Positions 1 through 10,900 of a stretch of DNA of 64,000 nucleotides are shown one piece after another (the first letter of the stretch is position 1; each line of letters opens with the position of its first letter). The position numbers were made by a program, and so were the translations under genes. The notes under the pieces are model-generated. The model saw only the letters and a program-made list of their open reading frames with translations, had not been told where the DNA came from and ran no database searches. Source of the stretch: Ceratopteris richardii (taxonomy: Eukaryota > Streptophyta > Polypodiopsida > Polypodiales > Pteridaceae); contig CM035423.1 of assembly GCA_020310875.1 (NCBI GenBank), positions 128,414,811-128,478,810 of the forward strand, in the 5' to 3' direction.

Positions 1-200
1 CATGCTTTCTTTTCCTCAAAAAGACTTCTACTAAGTGGTACCTATGTATCACTTTCTAGGAAAAAATAGACTAGATACTTAGTTGCATGATGGTTAAGAT
101 CCTTGCAACTAGGTAATTTTCTATATTTTCCACCTAGCTAAGTCAAGAAAAAGAAAGGAATGAAAGTATACGTGTCCAACTACTCATGAAAACAACATGC

Positions 201-300
201 GTATGCTCATGCATCTACTTGCATGCAAATGCATGTTCATGTATGCAAATGCCCATTCTTGGATGCAAATGCATGTGAGTACATGCAAGTGTTGGCATTC
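201..300. repeat. 20-bp minisatellite with ATGCAAAT core
   Basis: Five consecutive 20-bp units. ATGCAAAT falls at 223, 243 and 263, with the variant ATGCAAGT at 283, exactly 20 bp apart; a more diverged first unit begins at 201. Several units also carry ATGCAT. No coding frame or known family is associated with it. Confidence 0.7.
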
Positions 301-1020
301 TCCTTTCATATACTAAGCATAAATCAAGAAATTTCTTGAGCTTGATACATATATGTGTGCGTCCAATCATCCATGCACAAACAATCTTTCCTCTACCTTA
401 CAAAAGGTTATATACATGTGCACATACTTTAGTGCATGCTTATTCCTTTTGGAAGCAAGAAAACAAATGTGTAAGGTGCCTGAAAACATTCTTTTGAAAG
501 GAGAAATGCAACAACAATCATTTATTTTGTAATTGCATACCAAACATTTCAATATGTTTGTGCTTTTGCATTTCAATATGTTTATTTTCTCTTTTTTAGC
601 TTTCATTAATTTGCATCTTACATGAAAGCATGGAAAAAACAAATATTGAAATGAAAACATAACTTGGAAAATACTTATCTTCCAATTAGCTACGTCCTTC
701 CATTGATCCTTTGGAAGAGCTATTCTCTCAAGACTTTGGTCCGTTGAAGTCGACTTGATTCTAGCCGAAAGTGCTAGAATTATGACGAAGATAGGCCTCC
801 AGATCTTCACTCCACGGCTCCTCTTCCTTCAAGTTTTGCTCAATCCTTGATTCTCCTTGGTTATTGCTTTGTTTCAAACAGGAATTCTCCTCGGGTTCGG
901 CCTGCAACAACTGATTTGGCTCCTTGGATGGATAAGAGGACTTGGCTCTTTGGATGAAGAAAAAAAAACTTGGCTACTACTTCTGAGCAGATTACTGCAT
1001 TAGAATACTGTCTTCCCAAT
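301..1020. other. Unannotated AT-rich stretch
   Basis: I see no convincing gene, terminal repeat or structured repeat. Open frames on the minus strand here are short, lack recognisable domains and look like chance. Confidence 0.4.
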
Positions 1021-1039
1021 AGATGACAAGGAAAACTCC

Positions 1040-1625
1040 TTGGCGCCTTGGTCACGTCGACTTCCTCTCAATCTGGCCGCCTGGGTTCGAATCTCGCGGG
1101 CGGAAGCAGAGAAGAGTGGCTTTTTATTTGTTCTTTCTTACGATCTGCTGCAGCGCTCGATTACAAGATAAAACGATTCTCTGCAGGCATATGGAGCGTG
1201 AACCGCCGTCGGCAGTATGGATAGGCGGGCGTCCTTCAGTTGGGGGGGCAGGGGTTCGAAACCCGATCCCTGCACCAGGGAACACACCTTTTAAAACTTC
1301 AAGTTCGGGTCTTATTCAGCGCCGCAACTGACCATTAAGTTCTGCTGAAGAATCTTTGACGCGGACGGAGTTTGGAGATGTGGTTAGGAGAGCCTCCTCT
1401 CGTCGGGGACGTCCAAGGTTCAAATCCGTCGAGCGCACACAGAGAATACCCTTTTTGAATCTTCTTCGATGGAGTCTCCTTCAGCGAAGAGTCGATCTAA
1501 ATAGTTCTCCTCGTTAATCAATACCACGAACGGCGCTTCTGTCTTGTGGTTAAGGCAGCGCCCTCTCAACAGAGGGGCGCGAGTTCGATTCCCACTTAGC
1601 ACACAAAGATGATTTACTTTTTAAT
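1040..1625 (+). repeat. Four tandem tRNA-like (Pol III) modules
   Basis: Box-B-like motifs (GGTTCGAAT, GGTTCGAAA, GGTTCAAAT, AGTTCGATT) start at 1084, 1253, 1417 and 1582, so the period is about 165 bp. Each is preceded by a degenerate box-A-like segment 30-50 nt upstream, clearest as TGTGGTTAGGAG near 1380 and TTGTGGTTAAGGC near 1544. Each is followed 35-37 nt later by a run of T, which is a Pol III terminator position. T-arm stems are only partly paired and I could not fold a full cloverleaf for any unit. These are therefore not called as functional tRNA genes; a tRNA-derived SINE array or decayed tRNA cluster is more likely. Confidence 0.5.
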
Positions 1626-1736
1626 ACTCTCTTGCTCTAAGCTAAAGCATGGGAACTATTGCGACACGCATATTGATGCGGGAAGGAGAGAATTCGCACG
1701 CCAAAATTCGAGCAAGAAGAGAAAAGCTATGGAGAT

Positions 1737-2110
1737 GGCTCTGATACCAATGCAAGAGAACGAGGATTACGACCACCACATACTAGAGAGATGACTCTCC
1801 TCCCAACCAAATGCCTCTATATATAGCTCTCTCCAGGGAACTGCCTTCTTGGGCAGGTGGATACTAACCAGCCAAGTGTCAGCCATGTAACTGCATGTGC
1901 GCCAAGTGTCCAATGGATGCTTCTAGAAGGTTCTAGAGCTCTTTGGGCAAAATACTCTTCCCATGTACCCCATGGGGATTGAACCCAAGACCTCGTCCTT
2001 CACACCCTTGAGTCTTAACCACTAGGCTAAGTGGATTACTTGGTTACAAGAGTAAATGACCTCCTAGTAAGTCTAAACTCGAGATCTTTGGTCATACACA
2101 CGGATGACCA
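1737..2110 (-). mobile_element. Possible LTR end with initiator-Met PBS, minus strand
   Basis: On the minus strand a TATATATAG box lies near 1818-1828. It is followed by a segment ending TTGCA near 1754 and then TTGGTATCAGAGCC (1738-1751), the usual plant copia primer-binding site. This looks like the 3' end of a 5' LTR. No gag-pol frame follows downstream, which on this strand is the tRNA-like array, and no partner LTR was found. It may be a truncated or miniature element. The right boundary is a guess. Confidence 0.35.
1960..2036 (-). repeat. tRNA-derived SINE-like module
   Basis: On the minus strand, a box-A-like TAGCCTAGTGGTTAAGA is followed about 35 nt later by the box-B-like GGGTTCAATCCC. 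The T-arm has four good pairs. Spacing and sequence are typical of the tRNA-related head of plant SINEs. No poly-A or poly-T tail was identified, so boundaries are approximate. It lies inside the possible LTR described at 1737-2110. Confidence 0.5.
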
Positions 2111-2175
2111 AACGGTATCCGATTTCAGATCTGTCTGAACCGGCCAGACCCTTGGATCATAGACTTACTTTATTA

Positions 2176-3263
2176 CAGTATGCATGTGTATGTGTATATG
2201 CATGTGTGTATATGTGTGTATCTATATGTGTGTATGTATATGTAAATACGTATATGTGTGTGTATGTGTATGTAGGTGTATATGTGAGCGTATGTATGTG
2301 TGTATATGTGAGTGTATCTATATGTGTGTATGTATATGTAAGTACATATGTGTGTGTATGTGTATGTAAGTGTATATGTGAGTTTGTGTATGTGTGTATA
2401 TGTGTATGTGGGTGTGTATGTGTGTGTATGCATGCATGTATGTATGTATGCATGTATGTATGTATGTATGTATGCATATGCATGCACATTATGTATGCAT
2501 ATGTATGCATGTGTGTGCACGTGTATGTATGTGTGTCTCTATGTGTGTGTATGCATATTTATGTTTAGTGTATGTGTGTTTTCATATGTGTGTATGTGTG
2601 TATGTATATGTGTATGTGTGAGTATGTGTCTCTATATGTATATGTATATGTGTATGCATGTGCATGTGTGTACGCATGCGTATGTGTATATGCATGTGTA
2701 TGTATGTGTGTATGTGTATGTATATGTGTGTATGTATATGTAAGTATGCATATGTGTGTATGTGTATGTAGGTGTATATGTGAGTGTGTGTATGTGTATA
2801 TGTGTATGTGTGTGTATGCATGTATGTATGAATATGTTTGCATGTGTGTGTATGTGTGTTTCTATATGTGTGTGTATGCATATTTATGTTTAGTGTGTGT
2901 ATGTGTGTTTTCATATGTGTGTATGTATGTGCGTATGCATGTGTATGTGTGAGTATGTGTCTCTATCTATGTGTCTATAAATATGTAAAAGTATGTGTGT
3001 ATATATATATGTGTGTGTATGTATGTATATATGTGTATCTATATATATGTGTGTGCAGGTAAATTTATGTGTATAGTTATGTGTTTGTTGGTCTGTGCAT
3101 GTCCGAGTATATACATGTATGTAACTATGTGCAGCATATGCATATGTTTGTCAGTAGGTATGCATGTGACTTGATGTGCATATATGTATATGTATGCATA
3201 TGTGTATGTGTGTATATGTATATGTGTATGCATGCGTATGTGTATATGCATGTGTGTATGTAT
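2176..3263. repeat. TG/ATGT-rich satellite (about 1.1 kb)
   Basis: The stretch is almost entirely TATGTG, TGTATG and related units with interspersed GCATG. It contains a higher-order repeat: a segment of about 90 bp including TTTATGTTTAGTGTATGTG near 2560 recurs near 2880, and the 2260 and 2760 regions also match. All open frames through it, on both strands, are products of the repeat and not genes. Confidence 0.9.
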
Positions 3264-3265
3264 GT

Positions 3266-3656
3266 TGTTGACATTGTAGCATCACAACTCATATTTGTCA
3301 ATCTGAGGAGCATCTCATGAGACCCAAATGTTGCATAGAAGCATTCAGCAGACACGATGGTGCTTTGTTAGCATGAGATTAACAATTAAACTACATGTGA
3401 AATAAGAAGAAAGCATCGTTAACAATACACACACTTGATCACACACATAATCACATCATTAATCTACAAACTAACATGTCACAAGCATGAGGCAAGAAAG
3501 GAACAAATACATAAGCACATCATAATGACAACATGAGCTCTTCAAGCATTCTACAAAATAGCATAATCTCATTACTTCTTAGAATGCTCTCCCAAAACGA
3601 GAGGTAGTGACCTCTTTATATACAAAATGGGCAAAATGCATGCTATGTGGGATTGA
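3266..3656 (-). mobile_element. Truncated second copy of the element E LTR
   Basis: This stretch matches 3660-4038 closely, at an offset of 394 bp, and carries the same minus-strand TATA box (3614-3622). It starts with the same TGTTGA terminus but stops where the neighbouring LTR continues for about 155 bp more. It is therefore missing the start of U3. It could come from unequal LTR recombination or a reverse-transcription template switch. Confidence 0.7.
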
Positions 3657-3659
3657 AGT

Positions 3660-4194
3660 TGTTGATGTTGTAGCATCACAACTCATATTTGTCAATCCGA
3701 GGAGCGTCTCATGAGACCCAAATGTTGCATAGAAGCATTCAATAAACATGATGGTGCTTGGTTAGCACGAGACTAACAATTAAACTACGCGTGAAATAAG
3801 AAGAAAGCATCATTAACGATACACACTCTTGATCACACACATAATCACGTCTAACTAACATGTCACAAGCATGAGGCAAGAAAGGAACAAATACAAAAGC
3901 ACATCATAACGACAAGATGAGCTCTCCAAGCATTCTACAAACTAGCATAATCTCATTACTTCTTAGAATGCTCTCCCAAAATGAGAGGTAGTCACCTCTT
4001 TATATACAAAAAGGGCAAAATGCATGCTATGTGGGATTTCTAAACTAGAAGGAGAATGAATCTCACTTATTCTCTAGTGTGGCACTCACACACACCTATA
4101 CAAGACTGCTTATTAAACTAAATGAAAGGTATAAAAAGGTACAAATGATGATGAACAAGAGTGGATTCAAGAAATATATGTTGTGTTGTCAACA
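3660..4194 (-). mobile_element. 3' LTR of element E (minus strand)
   Basis: The LTR begins TGTTGA and ends TCAACA on the plus strand, giving the TG...CA ends with a longer inverted terminus. It is followed directly by CTCCTCCCCTCC, the complement of a polypurine tract, so this is the 3' LTR of a minus-strand element. A TATATAAAG box lies at 3998-4006 on the minus strand. Element E's 5' LTR is beyond the right edge of the window. Confidence 0.7.
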
Positions 4195-4210
4195 CTCCTC
4201 CCCTCCTTGA
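4195..4210 (-). other. Polypurine tract of element E
   Basis: The minus strand reads GGAGGGGAGGAG immediately before the LTR terminus TGTTGAC. This is the plus-strand priming site of reverse transcription. Confidence 0.65.
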
Positions 4211-4312
4211 CTTTGTCGTCCTCGAAAAAGCTTTTGCTAATGGTGGAGCTTATATGAGAAGTGCACTTTGAAGTCCCTTTGAGTCCTTGATCCTTTTTTT
4301 GGAGTGATTCAT
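4211..4312 (-). mobile_element. Element E interior, left fragment
   Basis: Short non-coding stretch between the E polypurine tract and the insertion point of element A. It ends in TTCAT (4308-4312), the target-site duplication of A. The interior resumes at 62680. Confidence 0.6.
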
Positions 4313-4931
4313 TTTTGACACTCAAGGTTAAGGACAAAGCATGGAAGTGCATCAAGGAAGTGGACACACAAGAAGAAGGAGCATGTAGGGAGCTCCAAGA
4401 AGCACCTGTCAAATTTTCAGAAGAAATCCCTATAAAAATAGTGATTTTTATCACTAAAAATCATTGTAAATACCATTTTTCATTTTTGCGACTCCATTTT
4501 GTTCAAGCCGAGGGGGCCTCAAGCTTGAGGAGTATTCGAACTATCATCCTACCAATTTTCATAATTTTTAGACTCCGTTTGAGCCCCCAAATAAGCCAGT
4601 TTTTAACTAGGCCGAACACTAGGTCTGGACAGGGCCAAAACCACTCAAAAAACTATAGAAAGGGCTGGAGAGCTCATTTTTGAGGTTAACTTGTTGTAGA
4701 TTTGAGCTTTGTGAGAGAGTTCTTTTGCAATCGAAGATCTTCCATTGTTCCACTCTTTGCTCTTACCTTGTGCACGTGTGTGTGTATGTGTGTGCATGCT
4801 TGTGTGCTTTCACTCACACACTTGTGCCATCACTTGCTCATAGTCTTCATACTAGTCCTCACATCTCCGGGGATTGACATTTATGAGGTGAAGCTCCTCA
4901 GGTTGGTACTTACCATTGTGCTAGAGTGACA
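4313..4931 (+). mobile_element. Element A 5' LTR
   Basis: Matches 62051-62674 end to end. Its first bases are mutated (TTTTGACA versus TGTTGACA), and it ends GAGTGACA. The TATA box is decayed to TATAGAA at 4654. A TG-rich microsatellite near 4770-4800 is shared with the C and D LTRs. Confidence 0.85.
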
Positions 4932-4938
4932 CCAAATT

Positions 4939-4956
4939 TGGCACCGTTGCTAGGGA
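4939..4956 (+). other. Element A primer-binding site (tRNA-Asp)
   Basis: TGGCACCGTTGCTAGGGA is the D primer site TGGCGCCGTTGCCGGGGA with two changes. That sequence complements the 3' end of plant tRNA-Asp. Confidence 0.8.
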
Positions 4957-4983
4957 GAGAGCTTGGAGGACGAGCGTGTGACG

Positions 4984-4988
4984 GTAAG
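4984..4988 (+). promoter_or_regulatory. Conserved splice-donor-like GTAAG in A leader
   Basis: GTAAGACGTAGA lies about 30 nt after the primer site. The same string occurs in D (33791) and, on the minus strand, in C (52658), while surrounding bases differ. This suggests a 5' splice site, but splicing is not shown. Confidence 0.4.
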
Positions 4989-5259
4989 ACGTAGAGTAAC
5001 GACGTTGGAAGGTAAAAAAATCAGCATTTTCAGTTCAGTTTTTGTTTTTTTCTCCATCTTCATCTTCATCTTCATCACCATCTTCTCCCACCTTCATCTT
5101 CTCTGATTTTTTTCATTTTTCGACCATACATTCACTTTGTTTTCACTTGTGGTTGTGAGAAAGAACATTAGAGAGGGTGCAAAACTAAAACACTAAAGAA
5201 ATACACCTCAATATACCCAAAAATTGAGTGAACTATCTCGGACATGACACGACCTGTGC

Positions 5260-5935
5260 CAAGTGTCGCGAGTGCAATATTGTGGGTTTGGAGGGAGATT
5301 TTGCATCTACAGGCACATAGGAGTGACAAGGAGGACACAATGTACTCATATTTGCAAAAAATTTTGAAATTGGACTCCAAAAAATCCAAGTGTCGTGACC
5401 GGTTGAGTTCAAGTGTCACGATACTTGAGTTCCCGTGTGTCACGATGTCTGGTAGATATCAAGTGTCATGATATCTGTGACATCCAAGTGTCGTGATACT
5501 TGACAAGTGTCGCAATATTCCTCAGGTGTCGAGTATCATGACCAACTAGGTGTCGTGTGACCAAGTGTCGTGATATCTGTGACCTCCAAGTGTCACGACA
5601 TCTGACAAGTGTCAAGTGTCATGCAGGGTCAAGTGTCGCGATATTCCTCAGGTGTTGAGTGTCGAGGACATCAAGTGTTGCGATATCTGACGAGTGTCAT
5701 GTGTCGTGACCCCTCAAGTGTCAAGTGTCATGGACATCAGGTGTCGCGACATCTCTGCAAGTATCGTGTGTCGCCGGACCTCAAGTGTCGCGATATCTAC
5801 CAGGTGTCGAGTGGTGTCTCGATATCTGACAAGTATCGTGTGTTGTGGCTTCCCAAATATCGTGTGTCATGGAATTCCAAGTATTGTGTATCATCTGCGT
5901 CCAAGTATCACCGATACTTACTAAGTGTCGTGTGC
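5260..5935 (+). repeat. Element A leader minisatellite
   Basis: Irregular repeats of about 15-20 bp around AAGTGTCGYGATATCTG. The TCGCGA core is intact in several units and decayed to TCGTGA or TCACGA in others. The corresponding leader position in C and D holds a different repeat that shares only the TCGCGA core. Confidence 0.75.
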
Positions 5936-6000
5936 TGCCTGTTTTGAAGCAATCCTAGAGAGGTCCCGTTTCCCTGTTTTAACCCCCAGAACCCTGAATT

Positions 6001-6030
6001 GGCATAACTTTCTCATACGAAATCCGTTTG
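6001..6030 (+). promoter_or_regulatory. Conserved 30-nt leader block
   Basis: The block begins GGCATAACTTTCTC and ends ATCCGTTTG. It is identical in D (34816-34845) and has one difference in C (51480-51509, minus), although flanking leader sequence is much more diverged. It is non-coding and lies about 160 nt before the A gag start. An RNA or DNA function such as packaging, translation or protein binding is inferred only from conservation. Confidence 0.5.
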
Positions 6031-6189
6031 CAGTGATTTTGGGTTTGTTGGAAAGCTCGTGGGGAGTACAACACATGGATTATTAGATAGAGTATTTTGA
6101 AGTTGACCCTCAGGTGGACTAGGAAACCAAGGAGTTCCAAAGGATTTTGAGCGATATAAGGGGAAATTTTGGACTTGTAGACAAAGCTT

Positions 6190-6820
6190 ATGAACCTAAG
6201 ATCTGGTAGACACTTAGGCAAGGATAGGCAAAGCATAAGATCATCTGAGGCTAGTGTCAACCATACAGCTAAGTCTTGGGCACAACAACTAAGTGGTTAT
6301 CCCTACATGCTAAGTTCCAACACAAGTGATTCAGAAATGTCTTTCAACATGGAGAGAACCACACGTAGCTCAGTTACTTCCTATTTATAGACACCAAAAG
6401 GTCCCTATAAGGCAGAATTGGAATATATCAGGACCAACCAATTAGGTGCATGCATCTATGAGGATGGCTTGAGATGATCAGTGGTCCAACTCAAAAATCC
6501 AAATCAACCCTCTGGACTAGAACACCCAGTGGTCAAGTTCAAACAGGGTTCATACATTGATAAGGAAGGTACCATGTATGTGGTAAGCAACCTCCCATAT
6601 AGGACATATGAGTTTGGAAATATCATTCCTGAGAATGAGATAGGAGACCTAGAGCAAGGGGAAATAGGAGGAGAACCCAAGACTCCTAGAGGTAAGTCAG
6701 TCTTGACTAGAGTAATCACTCCAGATTGGATCCCTCAAGATAACAAAAGCATAGAACTATTCTTGAATAGAGAAACAAAGAAAGCCTTTTGGAGATTCAG
6801 GCCAGATCGACCCAACCCAG
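6190..6820 (+). pseudogene. gag: Element A gag, N-terminal part
   Basis: Starts with ATG for MNLRSGRHL, the same start as in C and D. It matches their gag for about 210 codons with in-frame stops at 6388-6390 (TAG) and near 6475 (TGA). The frame is cut at 6820 by copia 1. The codon split there (G plus TA at 12871-12872) rejoins in phase, confirming that copia 1 inserted into a continuous gag. In this family Gag forms the virus-like particle in the cytoplasm. This N-terminal section has no motif I recognise and is basic near its start. Confidence 0.8.
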
Positions 6821-7881
6821 TGTTGGAACATCAAGCTTACACTATGCTTGAGGTGGATTTGATCTACATCAAAGGCTATCGTGTCGAAAGAATAACCGTT
6901 GGAGAGTTTTTTTTCATATGCTCATTTATTGTATTTTTTTGAGAGATTTTTGATGGCTCATTTACCGTTGTAAAAGCCTTGAGCTTTACACATGTAAAGG
7001 TAGAAATATAGAGCCAAAATCCCACGAATTTGTGGTGGTTGAAGTTGCATTCAATCAAGCAAATCAAATCATCTAAAAGTAGATCAAACTAAATCTTCAC
7101 TTTTCCTAGATTGTAGGACAGTGAATTTATTCCCTCCAACAACCATTCCCACCTTCATTTGAATTCAAATTCAAGTTTTAAAAGTCGTGGAAAACTCCTA
7201 GAGTCTATATAAAGACTTGAAATCACTTGTACATTACATGGAAGCAATATACATACACTTGTGACCATCATTGTCTTGCTCCCTCAATTCTCTGCATCAT
7301 CTTCTTCGCCAACAGTAATCTTGCAGAGGCTACTGCTCTCTCTCCGTAGCTCCAAATTGAGTGCAAGATGCTTCATTGGAAAGGTATAAGTGTCTAGTTT
7401 ATGCCTATAAGGTAGATTGGGAGAAATATGAGTTTTTCTATCTTGGAGTCAATCTCTACGTATTCCTGAAAAATAGGAAGTACCACCGGTGAATGTCGCA
7501 TTCATTCCTATAGCGTATTTTGCTTATTCCTTATACTTTTGTGCATTCCATACAATAAACTTTATGTGTATCACTCCCATAAAAGGATTTTTTCTAATTG
7601 TAATCACGCTGTTCGCTATGGGCATTTAAAGTTCATTGTCTCTTCCATAGATAGTAAGTTTTTTGAGCTAGTCGACCCGCGAACCTATCTGTTTTGTATC
7701 GACTCATTCTCCTTGATGCTCCAAAGTACATAGTGTGTTTCTTTGCACTTATTGCATGCCTATAAGGTCTATTTGAGTCTCCATAAGCTCAAGGGCTGGT
7801 CTTGTGCCGGTTGGCTTGACCAAACTTCGTCGCCTCGAAACGCACTTTTCTACCTTCGACAAGCTTCTCCAAGTTCTTTCA
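6821..7881 (+). mobile_element. Copia 1 5' LTR
   Basis: Begins TGTTGGAACA and ends TTTCA. A TATATAAA box lies at 7206-7213. It is longer than its partner because of a block at about 7415-7725 that the 3' LTR lacks. Confidence 0.9.
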
Positions 7882-7882
7882 G

Positions 7883-7894
7883 TGGTATCAGAGC
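7883..7894 (+). other. Copia 1 primer-binding site
   Basis: TGGTATCAGAGC complements the 3' end of initiator-Met tRNA and sits one base after the LTR. Confidence 0.92.
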
Positions 7895-7903
7895 TAGATC
7901 AAG

Positions 7904-10900
7904 ATGGGTGACGGCTTTCCCTCAATGATCGAGAAGCTTGATCGACACAACTACACGGCTTGGCAAATAAGAATGGAGGCCTATTTGCAAGGTAAAAATC
8001 TTTATGGAATTGTAGCAGGTGATGAAGCTATGCCTATTCCAAGATCCAAAGGAGGACCTACACAAGAGGAGACAGATAAGCTCACACTTTGGTGCGCAAG
8101 GGATGCTCAAGCAAGGCCGTACATACTAAACTCTATCTCTGACTTTCTATTACCACAAATTAGAGGATGCAAGACATCTCAAGGGACTTGGGATGCCCTC
8201 AGGACTTTCTTTTCTGCTAGTACCAAAGCAAGAAAGAATCATCTTTGGAACGAGTTCAACCAAATGAAGAAGACGCCTAAACGAACCATCACAGAGTTTG
8301 TTACCAAGGTCAAAGAGGTTGCAGATAAATTAGCATCCATTGGAGAGCTGATTGAAGAAGAGTTCATTGTGATGAAAATTCTCAACGGCATTCGAAGTGA
8401 TAAGCAATGACAATCCTTCACGACGGCTTATGATCTCATCATGGATGTGCAAACTCCAGACTTCAACATCTTTCTTGGACAACTCTTCAATCAAGAAGCC
8501 AACAATAGCATAAAGGAAGGTAACTCCTATCATGGTAATTCAACTAGTGCTCTATATGCAGATAAGAAGGATAAGAAGCAGAAAGGCAAGAAGAAGGAAG
8601 AAGATGAAGAAGAGACTTCTCAAGCCAACTTTGCAAGCAAGAGCAAGTGGAAAGGGAAGAAGAAAGGACCAAATCAAGAAAAAGCCAAAGGTCAGAATGT
8701 TCAACCTTGTGCCATATGCGATAAGGCGAACCACACCACTCAGAATTGCTGGTTCAATGGGAAGACCTAGAAAGGAAGTGGAAGAGGTGGATATGGCAGC
8801 AATAGAGGCAGAGGTGGACACAACTTCAACAATAACAATAGAAGCTATAATAGAAGAGACTACAACAATTATTCAGAAGATCAACCACATGAAGACTCAT
8901 TGCTTCTTATGAATCTAAGCCACAAAGAAGGTAAAGAAGATGATCATTTGTTCTACATAGATTCAGGATGCTCGAATCATGTTGCAGGAAACATTGCTCT
9001 TCTATCTGATTTGGAAATTCCAAAGCATAGACATGAAGTGCAAACAGGGGATGACACAAGGCACAATGTGGAGAAGATTGGTAATGTCAAAGATTCCAAT
9101 GGTAGGACAAACATTCAGAGTAAGGTTCTCTATGTACCCACTATCACTAAAAACCTAATAAGTGTAGGCCAAATAGTTGAAAAAGGCTTGCAAGTTAGGT
9201 TCACCCAGCATGGAGCTTTTGTGGAAAATCCATGTCAAGGCTTCAAGAAGATAGCCCGAGCTGAGAAGCATGGTAGGCTCTTTACTTTTGAAGTAGGAGA
9301 AACCAAGAACATAGCTCTATTCAACTTTGGGTCTCAAACCCTAAGTGAGCTTGAAGTGTGGCATAAGAGACTTTCTCACATGAATGAAAGAACCTTGAAG
9401 GATATATGCAGGGATCAAAGTGTTCTAGGACTGTCGAACATATCAAAGCAACACATGATCAACAGGTGTGATGCATGTCAGATTGGGAAAGCACAAAGAC
9501 AACCATTCAACCACAAAGGCTACATCCACAACAACTTATTGGACTTAGTACATACAGATGTATGGGGACCAAGTCAAGCACCTTCATTGGCAGGATCAAG
9601 GTATTATGTCTCATTTATTGATGACCATCGTAGATGGACTATTCTATACTTTATCAAGAGTAAGAATGAAGTGTTTGATTGCTTCAAGAAGTATCTTGCA
9701 CATGAGGAGAATCATACAGGTAGATCACTAATGAAGCTCAGATCTGATGGAGGGGGAGAATACTTCTCCAAAGAGTTTGATGAGTTCTTGCAGGAAAAAT
9801 GTATCAAAAGGGAAGTGACTACTAGGTAGTCTCCTCAACTAAATGGAATTGCAGAGAGGAGAAACAAGACATTGGTTGGATCAGCCTGAACAATGCTTGA
9901 AGAGAAGAAGTTGCCACATTATCTATGGGCAGAAGTTATTTCAACTGTTGTGTACCTTGTCAATAGACTACCATCCAAATCACTTCAAGGTATGACTCCT
10001 TATGAAGCATGGCATGGAAGAAAACCTAGTCTTGGACATTACAAGGTTTTTGGTTGTTTAGCTTATATTCATGTACCATCACAAATAAGAGGTAAGTTAG
10101 ATGAAAGGGAAGCAAAGGCAGTGATTATTGGATATGATTCAACTCAGATGGGTTACAGGTTCTTCAATCCTTCAACCAAGCAATTCACTACAAGTAGAGA
10201 CGTTGTGTTTGAAGAACACATGTCTTGGTATGATGAAGACAAACAAAAGGTAACACTACAATATGATCTTGATTCTGACTCTCATCAATTAGGAAGCAAG
10301 CATGATACACAGGTCGAGGATCCAAGAAGTGATACAGATGATGAACAAGATGAAAGAGAAAGAGATTACAAGCTATGGAAGTCAAGAGGCAAAGCAAAGA
10401 TGCAAGAGGTTGGAGAATGCTCCAAACAAGCACCTAGAAGATCAACAAGAGAGAAGAAACAACCAGAAATGTATGGATATGATTCCACATTTGTTACGAA
10501 GCATTCAATCTACTTGGCAAAAGACTCTATTTCAGAGGAACCCTCAACCTATGAAGAGGCAAAGGGAAACCCTAATTGGGAAAAGGCCATGAACAAAGAG
10601 ATAGATGCATTGAAGGAGATGGACACTTGGGATTTAGTTCCAATGTCACCGAATCAAAAGGTAATCGGTTGCAGATGGGTATATAAAGTTAAAAGAAATT
10701 CAGATGGATGAATTTGCAAGTACAAGGCAAGATTAGTTGCCAAAGGATGCTCACAAACTCATGGTATAGACTATGATGAAACATTCTCACCAGTTGCAAA
10801 GATGACTACAATCAGGACATTGATAAGTGTAGCTGCTGCAAGGAATTGGAGACTCCTCCAACTTGATGTGAAAAATGCATTCTTAAATGGTTGGGTAAGT

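Noticed and set aside
1040..1625. Functional tRNA genes
   Set aside because: Box-B-like motifs are good, but acceptor and T-arm pairing are incomplete and no anticodon could be assigned.
2104..3355. Many open frames rich in C, V, Y, M or H, T, Y on both strands
   Set aside because: They are translations of the TG/ATGT satellite; every frame is open because the repeat lacks stops.
4931..4941. CArG box CCAAATTTGG beside the A primer site
   Set aside because: D has one extra T, so the palindrome is not conserved; it results from the spacer abutting the primer site.
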